From: Centroberyx gerrardi
Taxonomy: Eukaryota > Chordata > Actinopteri > Beryciformes > Berycidae
Assembly: GCF_048128805.1 (NCBI RefSeq)
Contig: NC_136000.1
Coordinates: 24,901,049 to 24,965,048 of the forward strand
Length of the DNA stretch: 64,000 bases
Reading direction: 5' to 3'
Shown: in pieces, positions 49,284 to 60,404 of the stretch
How the letters are laid out: each line of letters starts with the position of its first letter
How positions within the stretch are numbered: the first letter of the stretch is position 1
Position numbers and translations under genes: made by a program
The notes under the pieces: model-generated
Database searches by the model: none
The model's input: the letters and a program-made list of their open reading frames with translations, nothing else
Told to the model about the DNA's origin: nothing

Positions 49284-52200
49284 CACAGACACACACACAC
49301 AGGCTACTAACTATCCATACATCGCTGCTCTATTAGAAGAATCATGGAAGGGAAATCCAGGAAAAGTCTCTTTCCTGAGCAGAAGCAGGAAGGTCATAAG
49401 AAGAAAATGTCATGTTTTTACCTAAATAAATTTGTCCTGTGGAACACTGAGAGCGTCACGCCTTTTCTCACAGAGATTCAGGAAGCTTAACACCTTTTGT
49501 ACCACAGCTACTGTTATTTTTATTACAAAATACACTGAAATTCATATTCTTACTATAATTACAGTACACTTAGACATTGACAATATGTTTCTATTTTGCC
49601 ATAGCTGGTTCTACTGCTACCTGTGGACCTGTAATTCACCCGGCCTTAACTGAAAATGTACTGGTTAGATTGTTGGATTTGGTTACATCATGATACCAAT
49701 GCATTGTTTCAAATAGAGAGAAAGCCGGTGCCTGCTGTCCAGCTTTCCCAACTCATCATTTGTTATTATATTTTGTTACTATACAATTACAGCGTCATTA
49801 TGGAAATGACTGAAGGAGCTGTAATTTAATTTCCTTTACTAATTAATGAGTGAAAGTTGAAAGGAAATGAGTGAAAGTTGAAAACAAAGAAAGCAGACAG
49901 ACTACTCTCATCGAAACCTGCCCCAGGCTAGCTTAAAGTCGGTATTGTATGAACAGTCAAACAGGTGGAGCATCCTCACACACACACTCAGTATATATTT
50001 CACCAGTGCTTCTCCTGTATTAACTCACATCAATATCAAATCAAAACAATATTAGAAACACCATGACCTAACCTAGAATATGACGAATTTATGACTAAAT
50101 TTGACAATACAATGCAAAGTAGTCGATCAAGAACACTTTTAGCACTTCACCCATCACAGTAACCAAAGCTGGTACTGAAATATATATGGACATCAAGCCA
50201 CATCTACCACTGCTATGAGAATCACAGGGGAAACACTGTATCTTTTATTAACCTTTATTTTATCCAAGGAAGGTTTTCTGAGCACAGATGTTTTCCAGCA
50301 ACACCCTGCTTTATATTCATACAGGTACACACATTCACACCAAGGGCAGATTGATGGTAGCGACTGAGGGAGAGGAGAGTGTTGCTCCTTCACTTTCCCC
50401 TCTGAGATTGTCCTCGCTAATTCGGCGATTCAAATCCTCCCAAATCAAGGCTATAGCCCCTCCTGATATTTACTCATACAGTTGAGTCAGGTCCAACTCA
50501 AATAATTCTAATGGCTTTAGTGCAACACTAAACCTTATCTTTGTTTAAAACTATCTGTAACTAGTGCCTAAACACATGTCATCAAGATAGAGCGAACCTG
50601 TGACATTCCAGACACTTTGATCAATGGAAACAATTTTACTGCATCTTAAAAGATCACTTCAAAGATAAAGTCAATTATTGTTCTCTAATGTCTGTATTTA
50701 ATTGGACACAACTCTTTGCTCACACTACTACAGCTACTCAACTTGTCTATCAGTGAGGGACAGTTGACCACAGAGTAACTATATATATTTATAGAGGGGA
50801 GGTTGCTGCCTTTTTAAGGGGCTCATCAGACACAGGTGTGCAGGACATGGTATCTACAAACCAAGCCTTATTCCAAATCAATGCTGGCCACAGTTTTGTC
50901 TGTAGACCTAGACCATCAAGAGCCGACAAAGCTTGTGACTCATAAAGCATGGGGAAGTGAGAAATGTTCAACCGTCAGATACTATACAGTATGAACATTA
51001 ACTTTAACGTGGTCAGTAGTCTCATTGTAAAAGCCTTTGTGCATGGAGGCTGAGTGGTTGTAATTAATGGGATGCCTGAGAGGGGTGTGACAGCAGGAGA
51101 CGAGGGCCTCCAGGGGACAAAGATCTACCTGTCGGTTAGCAGGCCAGTCACATGCTCTCGTCTGCAACGGGACAGAGTCTCGTGCAAATACATCCTGACT
51201 GGAAGGGTTAATGAGATCGAAGCTGAGGCGCAGTACTGCTATCTTGATTCTGCCTGTCCCCGCCTCAGTCTCAAAACACGTTCTGCTGAGGAACAGGGAG
51301 AGCAAACATGACGCACCTCTGCTGGTGCCTCATTTATAGACAAGTCTTATGTACATAAATAGAAATCCTTATGAATGTAATTGTCTATAAACTTTTAACT
51401 AGAAAGTTCTCAACTACACCAGCCCCTGAACTGACCTGACATCTGAAAAAAGCAAGAAGGGGTATTACTATAAAAGTGCACACACACAGCACAGCAAAAT
51501 AGGAAAGGCCTTGACCAATGATAATCAGTTTTGTTGCTGATAGCCAGTGACATTTACAATGCAGCAACTGAAGCTTGTTTACATGCATTCAAATCCCTGT
51601 GGCACAAGATAAAGAGCGCACATGCAGCTTTATTGGAAAGTTGGAGTTTAGCACTTAGTGTAGTTTATCTTCAACTCATCTTCAGTAATTAGGTATAACT
51701 CCTCTCCACACTGGGGTTCTTCAACTTTTTTAGACTAGTGCTGCTATAGTGTGGGAAGTAAAAAAAAGACAAACTCAAGGGAGTTTGGACAGAACTGTAC
51801 TGAATAGAGTAACATAGAACAGAGCAGACCAGACCAAAACAGAACAGAACAGAACAGAACAGACCAGACCAGACCAGACCAGACCAGACCAGAACAGAAC
51901 AGAACAGAACAGAACAGAACAGAACAGACCAGACCAGAACAGAACAGAACAGAACAGAACAGACCAGACCAGACCAGACCAGAACAGAACAGAACAGACC
52001 AAAACAGAATAGAACAGACCAGAACAGAACAGAACAGACCAGACCAGACCAGACCAGAACAGAACAGAACAGAACAAAACAGACCAGACCAGACCAGACC
52101 AGAACAGAACAGAACAGAACAGGACAGGACAGGACAGGACAGGAGAGAACAGAGTATACAAAAGAACAAAACTGTACTGGACAGAAGAGAACCGAGCATA

Positions 52201-52479
52201 AAAGAACAGAATTGTACTGAATAGAACAGAACAGTACTGAACAGAACAGAGTACAACAGAACAGAACTGTGCTGAATATATTGACACTCTTTCTCTCCAA
52301 ACGCAGCCACTCACTGATTCGCTGATCATGAGCACGGCGGGGATGCTCTTGATAAAGGACATGTCCATCCCGGCGGATGCGCTAGCAGCCAGCCCTCGAA
52401 GGCTGTTGCCCCCCTGCTGAGAGGCCTGGGCCTGGGGCGGGCTCGTCTCCGTGGTCACCTTGGACGGGAAGTCTGCCAT
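45208..52479 (-). CDS. pllp: plasmolipin, four-pass MARVEL protein, 4 coding exons
   Basis: A tetraspan proteolipid of myelin and apical epithelial endosomes; it organises cholesterol-rich membrane and sorting. Exons 52479-52315, 47731-47558, 46724-46602 and 45315-45208 join in phase 0 throughout, giving 189 residues (human 182). The start MADFPSKV matches human MAEFPSKV. MARVEL transmembrane segments lie at about 45-67, 76-99, 114-133 and 145-172. PAYGWVMFVAV and the C-terminal WKGDGGNAATS (human WRGVGSNAATS) are diagnostic. Residues 9-40 are diverged and rich in Ser, Gln and Ala. Intron 1 starts with a very long pentanucleotide repeat. The order rspry1-arl2bp-pllp repeats the human 16q13 order as I recall it. 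Confidence 0.95.
45604..45808. repeat. GT and CT microsatellites in pllp intron 3
   Basis: A (GT)n at about 45604-45633 and a compound GT then CT run at about 45748-45808. Confidence 0.9.
46537..46575. repeat. (GT)n beside pllp exon 3
   Basis: The run ends about 26 bases from the exon 3 donor (GCT then GTAAGA at 46601), inside pllp intron 3. Confidence 0.92.
46785..47175. repeat. 390-bp pyrimidine-rich tract (purine-rich in pllp transcript)
   Basis: C/T-dominated plus strand with CCTTGCCTC, TTCCCTTG and CTCTCT patterns. It opens a 176-codon spurious ORF. In the pllp pre-mRNA it is a purine-rich intronic stretch upstream of exon 3. Confidence 0.75.
48123..48171. repeat. (CA)n microsatellite in pllp intron 1
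   Basis: About 24 CA units. Further runs in the same intron lie at about 49049-49068 and 49242-49303; one at 47515-47552 abuts exon 2. Confidence 0.92.
50251..50440. repeat. dispersed repeat, related to 24041-24270
   Basis: AACCTTTATTTTATCCAAGGA, GAGCACAG, ATTCATACAGGTACACACA and CATTCACACCAAGGGCAG repeat the order seen at 24.04 kb. In pllp intron 1. Confidence 0.45.
51795..52281. repeat. two-letter pentanucleotide array (AGAAC/AGACC)n
   Basis: Roughly 490 bp built almost only from AGAAC and AGACC units, arranged in blocks (runs of one unit followed by runs of the other), with degenerate edges containing AGGAC and AGTAC forms. It begins about 33 bases inside the exon 1 donor of pllp intron 1. 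A five-base period with no TAA/TAG/TGA on the transcript strand leaves all three minus-strand frames open for 188-234 codons. These ORFs are artefacts of the repeat, not genes. Confidence 0.95.
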
Positions 52480-52974
52480 GATCGCACGGCTGTCCTGGAA
52501 CCGGCTGCACCAGCTAAAGCAACGTCAAACCCCTTGTGGAGGTGATGCACTCTGTGAATAAAGTCAGTGACCGAACTGAGCAAGTTCGCCTCCTCAAAGA
52601 GAGTTTGGTTGTCTTTCACTCCTCGCAGAAACGTGGGCCGCTGGCTCTGCTCCCTCTTTGTAGAAATAGCAGTAATCAAGTAGTTTATGTACCTGAGGTA
52701 TTACCTAAGGTGAGGTATTCAGTGACCATTGACTTGGTCTGCCAGACTGAATGTTTCAAGAACTTCAGTAAAGTCCAAAACACAATTATTTCCTAAGAAG
52801 CTGATAAAAAAACGTGTCTCAGCAATATTACACACAAGTACACACTGTCAACGGTTAGAAAAACAGTCCAGCAGTAGTCTGTCCTTGCTCCAGAGAGAGA
52901 GTTCCAGGTCCAGATATCTAGCAGTCACTAATCTCCACCTCAACTAACAGGTGCCTAATGGTGGTGGGGTGTGT

Positions 52975-52976
<2 letters not shown>

Positions 52977-53025
<49 letters not shown>

Positions 53026-53083
53026 TCTCTCTCCCTCACTCTATCTCCCGCAGAGTGTTTGTCATGCTCTCTCTATCTATTTT

Positions 53084-53135
<52 letters not shown>
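52977..53135. repeat. paired (CT)n microsatellites
   Basis: Two long CT runs (about 52977-53031 and 53083-53135) separated by a 50-bp spacer, upstream of pllp. Source of several Ser/Leu-only ORFs. Confidence 0.92.
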
Positions 53136-53138
<3 letters not shown>

Positions 53139-54638
53139 CCATCTCTATTTCTCTCAGGCACCTCCCATATGGCTCCCAGAGGCCCAACCCGCCTCTCACC
53201 TGAGCGACACATCAACATGAATTAACACCTGTTTGAAAACTGGGAGGAGGGAGGGAGGCAGAAAGACAGAGAAGGATGAATGGAAGGGGGAAAAGAGGAG
53301 GACAAATTATCTAGGAGAGTAAACAATTAAAAGTAGAGGTAAGAGACAAAATGAAGGGAGAGAGAGAGACTATGGGAACCACTCACATTATGTGACACAT
53401 TAACATGAGGGAGGGAGGGAGCTTTCTCCACTGGCATAGTTACAGCGTTTAACGCTGACAGGACAGACCAGAGGGTTCCTCCTGTGCCTCTGGGCACATG
53501 AAGGGAGTAAACAGTTAGCCAAAAAATTGAAGATGTCAAGGTGTGTAACAAGATTAGCCAGAGGAAAATAATCTGGAAAAAACTCTTTCTTCTGGGGCAG
53601 CGGATAGTTGCGGAACAGGATTAGGGCCACATGTAAACAATTTATTTGAGTTCTGAGGTTAATCTCGGAATTCTGGGTCTAAAGTCAGAATTCTGAGAAA
53701 AAAGTCAGACTTTAAACTTTTCTCCTCAGAATTATGAGATTAATCTCAGAACTCAAATAACTCAACAAATTTCCTGCATTTCTACACCACCTAACCACCA
53801 CCTCTTGGATTAAGTCAAGAAACAGCAACCCTGTATAATGTTAACCAAAATGAGCCAGAGTGCAACCTGAGATCATCGGGCCCTCCTTATTTTGATCTCA
53901 TTTTTATGTCTTTCTTCTCTTTCAGGCACCTGACACACACAGTGACTTCACCTGGCAGCACTGACCTGAGTCCCGTCTTTCATCCTCATCATGTTTCTCT
54001 TTGTCGTTATTGTATGTATTATGTTATTGTACATTTTACTGTTTGTCCCAACCCTTTTTTTCCTTATAAGGTTTTTCTTGAGAGTTTTTCCTTGTTGAGG
54101 GTCTAAGGTTGGTGGTGCCAGGTAGGCCAGGCCCAGCTTGGTAGGATAAAGTAGGGCCTGTTATGTCTTTCCATCTTATTTTGTGTCTTGTGTTTTGTTT
54201 TGTGTCCTTGTGTTTTACTTTGTCGCATCATTTTGTTCTGACGTGACTTATGCCACTTTGCAACTTTACAAATAGATAAATATAGTCAATATTATTCTAT
54301 ATTATCATAAGAAACAACAATGCAATAGGCTACTTGTACACATTCATTCATTCCCTAACCCTATTCAGGGTCAAGGGAGGGTGGGAGCCTATCCCAGCAT
54401 GCATTGGGTGGACACATAGTACATGGTTTTTATTATTTTATGTATGTTTTAATATATGTCTGTTTATCTCTGTGTATGTATTACTGATTACTGGTTTGTT
54501 TGTTTATTTAGGGGGGGAAATCAACTCAAACCATACAGGTTTACAAGATAGGTATGTAAGGTAATGCCAATTATCTGGTGGATCAATTAGTTACATTATT
54601 TGGGGTGAAGAACTCGCATAATATGTGTGCGTGCGTGC

Positions 54639-54679
<41 letters not shown>

Positions 54680-54858
54680 AGGGGATGTCAACTGTCAAAT
54701 TGTTGAAATAAATGTGTACAAGCCAGTAGCGCTTTGACACGGGCAGACATGTGCCTGCTATCATAGGATGTATTTCTATCGGTTAGGACGGTCGCAGTGA
54801 ATCTCTACCGTCTTTCTTCCGCTCCCTGCCTTTTGTCAAAAGAAGTGTGAAAAGTGTT
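53136..54858. other. intergenic region upstream of pllp
   Basis: No gene. It holds the foldback copy at 53612, a repeat-like fragment at about 53925-54165 (GAGAGTTTTTCCTTGTTGAGGGTCTAAG wording, recalled as common in fish), a fragment at 54340-54415 with GGGAGCCTATCCCAGCATGC, and a GT run at about 54640-54676. Confidence 0.45.
53612..53760. mobile_element. AGAATTCTGA-rich foldback element, copy 2 (shorter)
   Basis: It starts GGAACAGGATTAGGGCCACA (copy 1: GGAAGAGGATTAGGGCCATA) and ends CTCAGAACTCAAATAA. It lacks the outer right end present in copy 1 at 12652-12878. Confidence 0.55.
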
Positions 54859-54941
54859 TGTCAGAAGTGGGATTCGAACCCACGCCTCCAGAGGAGACTG
54901 CGACCTGAACGCAGCGCCTTAGACCGCTCGGCCATCCTGAC
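54859..54941 (-). tRNA. tRNA-Leu (anticodon CAG)
   Basis: The minus strand folds into a type II tRNA of 83 bases with discriminator A. Acceptor GTCAGGA pairs with TTCTGAC (one G-T). The A box reads TGGCCGAGCGG, the anticodon loop TTCAGGT gives CAG, a long variable arm follows, and the B box is GGTTCGAATCC. No intron. A TTTT run about 7-10 bases downstream (54849-54852 on the plus strand as AAAA) can end Pol III transcription. The sequence is close to the human tRNA-Leu-CAG I recall. CCA is not encoded, as expected. Confidence 0.97.
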
Positions 54942-55116
54942 GTGGAAACAGTAAAAAGAAACATTGGCTTTTATTCATAAACCACCGATGATGTACATGG
55001 TTCAGTTGTGTCCCCACAGTTTGTTGAAGATCAGTGGATTTGTATTTACTGAAAAAACCGTTATTTGTGTCTGAGCAGAACCGCAGCAGTGGCCCGGTTT
55101 TCAAACACAGCTCTCT

Positions 55117-55132
55117 TGCGCCCTCTGCTGGT
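55117..55132 (-). promoter_or_regulatory. consensus CTCF-like core next to the tRNA gene
   Basis: The minus strand reads ACCAGCAGAGGGCGCA, whose CCAGCAGAGGGCGC fits CCASYAGRKGGCRS at every position. It is 176 bases upstream of the tRNA-Leu 5' end. Confidence 0.55.
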
Positions 55133-55689
55133 GTAGCTCGGAAATCCAGACTACAGTGACCGGTCAAAACCAAAACCTACAGTCTATGGTCAAAACCAAA
55201 AACATGAATGCGTTCAAAACTGGCACCTACTCAAAATATTACTTACACTTTACAAACATCCATCCTGGTTATTTTGGCTATTTTTGTGGCTAAATTACGA
55301 ACTTCTGTGAAATTTGTGATAGTTTCAGCATGTGTGGAAACGATAAAGGCAGATTTCCATTCCAAATCCCTAATGTATTTAACATGTAATGTAAAATCCC
55401 AACTGTATTTAATACACACATGGACACTTAAACTTATTAAAACCCAAAAGTATATTGAACCGTCAATAGCACAGAGCAAAATAAAAGCATCCAAGCAGTT
55501 CAGAGCGAATGTCACAATGTACCCTATCCAACATAATGCACAATACAACTGACATCATTACAATATCCACAAATTGCATTAACACAGATATAGGCACTGG
55601 GAAAACATGAGCAGGAAAATGTAAAGACATGACTGATGGGTGAGGTCTGTCTCTGTATGTAGCCTACCGAGGTTTTCGGGCTGGTGGCC

Positions 55690-56440
55690 AGCTAGAGACG
55701 GTCACAGCACAGGGGAGGAAACTGGTCTGGTGATGTCATGATTTGCTCATGATTGACTGATACTATTTAACAGATGGAATTTGTTGGAACTACTGGTGAC
55801 CACGTTGGGTGAGATCAGCAGCAGATCTGCATGTTTTATTGCTATGGAGTCATGCAGGACCTCGATGAAGATTCAGGGAGAGTCACTGACTTTCTCTGAC
55901 CGCTGCTGATGACCTGCAGTTTGCCCTCGGATCGGACTCATGCAGAAGGTTAAGCTTGATTCTGTTATGGCTCTGTGGAACTGAACCAGCGCTGCCCTAC
56001 AGAGGATGAAATTGTTGTTGCTGGAGGACGTGAACCTGCTGCTGGGCCTTCTGGGTCACATGTTGACGTTCTCCTCCCCATTGTTGTCTTGGGAAATGAT
56101 CGTTTGCAGGAATTTGAATGACTCAACTCTGATGGTTTTTGAGCCATTGATGTCAAGGGGAGGGAGTGGCGGTGGCTGCTTCCTATATCATTGCATTGGG
56201 TTTGAGGGAGTTCAGTTCCAGGTCAATGTGGTTGCACCATCTCTTCAGCAGATTAAGTTACTCTTGGAGATTAGGGCTCTCAGGGTGTTATCATCTGCAC
56301 ACTTTTGGGGTTTAACTGATGGGTGTTTGGAGATGAGAGTCATTTGTATGGGGAGAGAAAAGAGTAGAGGGAGAGTGGATCTGAGGTGTGTTTGCCCTGT
56401 CTCACATACTGTAGGTGATTGGTGATTCACTGAAGCAAAA
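55690..56440 (-). mobile_element. LINE reverse-transcriptase relic
   Basis: On the minus strand, broken frames carry the tail of a non-LTR reverse transcriptase: an ADDNTLRALIS stretch (equivalent of the YADD/FADD catalytic motif) near 56290, then FKFLQTIIS near 56110, and further down an ALVQFHRAI-like segment near 55990. This order is that of jockey/L2-type fish LINEs. Frameshifts and stops separate the pieces, so it is dead and 5'-truncated. Confidence 0.65.
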
Positions 56441-57176
56441 GCAATTAATTATAGATTTCAAGATCAGCCACTGAGATGAATAATCAATACTCTCTGTGCA
56501 TGTGTTTTGCTTGTCTATGTGTCTGTTACTGTTGTCCAAATGTCTCAACAGATGACAGTGGGAAACAGCTATATGGTTGGTTGCTACATTTTAATGTACA
56601 CCAGATGGGATCCACACCAAGGGCAATATGGAGGAGAAGCCTATTTGATCTGAATGGTTGGTATTCTGGGGTCATGTACATTTTTATAACCTTGGTGAAG
56701 CAACAGAAACTCGCAAAAATGAAAAAAAAAAATCAGAAAGAGGCCAATTGATGCAAAAGACTGAAATGTATTTATTAACAAAACGTGCTCATAGTGAATA
56801 TTCCTTAAAGTAAAAATATTCAACACGGACATCTTTTTGCTCTCTTCATTTTTATAACCTGAAATTTATATTTGGGAAAAAAGCAAATACCATGAGATCC
56901 TGTGATATTTTGGCCACATGGCTTTGCCCTGGATTGGGCTCATTGAGCGTGAGACTGAATTTCAGTAGGTGGGCCAAAATTCCTTCTCATGCTTACAGGG
57001 AGAAGATACAAAAAACCCAATATTTATTGGTCTATTCCCGGCATGCTGTGGTCCGAGGAAGAGTTACAGTTTCCCCTGGCTCTCACCTCTGTGCTAGGAT
57101 TATTGATATTAAATCTCAGACCATAAAACCTTTTGTATATACTGTACATGCTCAGTAGACCATTGTAGAGGCAGAC

Positions 57177-57207
<31 letters not shown>

Positions 57208-58645
57208 AAAGGTGACATGGGATCTGAAATACTTTCTTATCCTGCTGTCTCGTCAATTTAGATAACGAGTTTTGTTTGCTGCTTGTCTTTTCGTGTTTGT
57301 TGCTGGAAATGGAAACCAAAATACAAAACGTTTTAATTACATCCCAACACAGATGGCATGTTCCTTTCCACATTATACTTTTTACAATAAATCCCCCCAC
57401 TGCTGACCTGTACTATTTGAAGTCCACGCTACAATGAGGGGCATAAACCACAGACCAGTATAGAAAAAAATTGAGCAATCCCAAGCTATACATGATTTTG
57501 CTTGATGTTGCCTTGACCGCTAGAGCTGCAAATCTAAACATGTAAAACCTAGAGTCCAACATATAGATCACATATCACTGCTCTCCAGTAACAAAATGTT
57601 ATACCTCCAAATAGCCAGCTTTTCAGAAATTGATTAAAAAATGATGAATTTTCCCACTGCCTTTTTGCATTTTGAGTTTGATATGGGTCACAAAACTTAT
57701 TCAGAACTCCAAACACCATGTAAACTTTCATTATAATTAAAAAATAAAAATGGAATAACAAGGACTTCATGCAACAGCAGCAACAAGTTGTCTGTAAGTG
57801 CAGAGAAACCACTGGAAGTGCAACAGCTGACTACATATCAGAAAAGAGCTAATGATGATGACATGATAATAGGTGGTGACACACTTTACAAATGAAATGT
57901 GTGACAGGACACGTCCTCTAACAGATTATGTTGGTGTTTTTTTTTGTTACAAAATAATTCCATGGTGTGGCTTCTTTTTTGTTGCTGGGTCAAAGGTCAC
58001 ACAAGTGTCGTCCAAGGGAACAAATTTTCTGTTGGTGGTGAAGGGGGCCAGAATGAAAAGATCACAGTCACAGTGAAGTAGCATTTTGAGAGCTTCTTGT
58101 TTCTGTACATACTACCAGTTGAAACAGAATGTTGGGGCTGGGCATAATGTGGGGAGGCATCATTCAAAAGTATCCACAATATAAAAAAATCTGCAATTAC
58201 ATTATTGGTTTAAATTTTTATGTAAGCCTACTGGTACACCATTAAAAATAGCCACTAAAAATACACCTTTTTCCAAAAAGAAAAAAAAAGGATGATATTG
58301 ATATTTAAAAAAATGACAAAATATAGAAAATGATGTCAAATATTTTTTTTTACATGTATGTAAAAAAAAATGTATATATTGACATGGAACAGGGAATGTA
58401 TCTTTGCTTCATGTTTGATGCTACTGTAAAAATCGCACTCCCTCTTGTATCCCTCTTGTATGTTATTGCTTAAATTGATGTATATACTGTGCATGTATGC
58501 ATGTATGTGTGTGTGTCTCAAGGGCCCATGCAGAAAGACAGAATTGAATGTCTTTACTCTGTGAAAGTGCAGTGAAGTGGCTGCTGCTCTCAGTCCCTGC
58601 CCTGCAGTGTGTCACTGTATTAACAGTGTGGTGTGAGCAGCAGGA

Positions 58646-58662
58646 GGGGGGGGGGGGGGGGG
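58646..58662 (+). repeat. 17-base G homopolymer
   Basis: An uninterrupted run of G, preceded by AGGA. Unstable in sequencing, and a candidate G-quadruplex former. Confidence 0.8.
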
Positions 58663-60142
58663 TCGTCAGGAGGCTGAGGTCAGACAGACACCCCGTTTTC
58701 CCGAAACATGACTATCCCGGCATTCCACAACTCAGCATCACACTGGTAGAAAACCTGTTTTCCAGGCAGGCAGATGCACTGTCACTAAAGCACATATTTA
58801 CCCTCCGAGGTCTTCTGCCTTACTTCACGGGTCGATCAGTAATGTGTGTGTAATGTGTGTGTGTAACAGGGAGCATTTCTACTGCCAAGGTCAGCACACA
58901 TGCATAAAGCAAGCACAGCACACATGGGATGTAAGAATCACAACACATGTAAAAGATGTACAGTGCTTGATTGATGCTGATTTTAAGCATTGACATATTT
59001 AGCATTTCTGTAAAACTATCATATCATAATGGAAATACACTGGTATACTGGTGATGAGGTCCAGGTCACACACCAAACAGATTGTGAAACATGCAGCCAA
59101 ATCTCCTGGTCATTGCTGGGAAATCATATTATCATTACAGCAAGAAAACAGCAGAAACATAAGTTAGCTAACCAGGGTTGTTTTTCCTTTTTTACCAAAG
59201 GTCATATTTATTGATATTCAGCTGTGTCATTCCCTCTGATGACTGATCACCAGTCCCGTCGTCATAGTTTGTTTTAATTCAAAGTACTTGCTAGATTAAC
59301 TCCATTTCACTTTTTTTCTTAACATTTTTTTTTTTAACATTCAACATTTTTCTGTGCCTTGTTCAAAGACCCTTCAGCAGTAGTTGTTGAGATTTTCCCA
59401 GCAGGTCTGGGATTCAAACCTTCTGGTCGCAAGAGCACTTCTGAGCTGCTCCAATTCAAAATCAACATGCAATGCCTTGAGGCATTGAGGCTTACAGTAA
59501 TAAAAATCAAGCACTAATCAAGCCTTTTGGAACTAGTCATCTTAATTCATCAAACAAAAAAAAAAGAAATTCTTCCATTTGCAGTGACAGATATGTACCT
59601 CTGTCCTTCCCAATGGGGAATTCACCACCAGTTTCTGTGTGACAGGCAGGGAATCTGGCCAGTATACAAAGGAGGAATTGTGGGAGCAAAGTGGGGCGGC
59701 AGGGTGAATAGTTGTTAGAGAGACTGTCTCCAAAACGGTCACACAACAGCTGATGCTTTGTGTTGAAGTGTCTGTGAGCTGAACCTCCACCTCCTCATCC
59801 ACTCTAAGTTGCTCTGGATAACACATGTAAATATTTGACAGTGCTTCTCAGTAGTTGATGTTCTGTACAATCCAGTCCAGTGCCTTGATGCTTTCATTTG
59901 TGCGTCTTTGTGTTCCCAAAAGTCTTCTTCTATCGCCATTAGGACTGAGTTTATACCAAGGAACTATATTGAATGACATGAACCAAGTCATGTGTGTGTC
60001 TACAGGTGAGTCAGTCAGTGTGAGGGGTTTCAACTGTACGTCACTTTATGACTGTGAGTGAAGGTGTTTACATATGTGTCAAGTGTTAAGTCTGTGTTGT
60101 GTGCCCATGTGTTGTTACGCGTGTAGCTGTGTCTACACCATA

Positions 60143-60179
<37 letters not shown>

Positions 60180-60357
60180 GCCTACAATGCCACACTTTTA
60201 TGTGTCAGTGTAGGTCATCATTTTAGCACAGTAGTGACGATCGTCTACGCTATTTAATGTGTGTCTGTGTCTGTGTGTGTGTGTGTGTGTTTTGACTGGG
60301 TGTGTGCATCTGATTGTGTTTATCATCTGTGCTATTTATTGTATTGTGTTGATTGTG

Positions 60358-60404
<47 letters not shown>

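Noticed and set aside
51310-51330. CTCF-like CCAGCAGAGGTGCG on the minus strand
   Set aside because: The GGGCG core is interrupted by an extra base, unlike the full matches at 41866 and 55117.
51689-52310. Minus-strand ORFs of 188-234 codons rich in Cys, Ser, Val, Leu and Phe
   Set aside because: They are translations of the pentanucleotide array in pllp intron 1, open in all three frames; the longest merely fuses pllp exon 1 to the intron.
52536-52796. ORF pair upstream of pllp on both strands
   Set aside because: Antisense/sense shadows over the pllp 5' region without recognisable domains or splice support.
56006-56425. 139-codon plus-strand ORF
   Set aside because: It is the antisense of a LINE reverse-transcriptase relic, whose ADDNTL motif reads on the minus strand.
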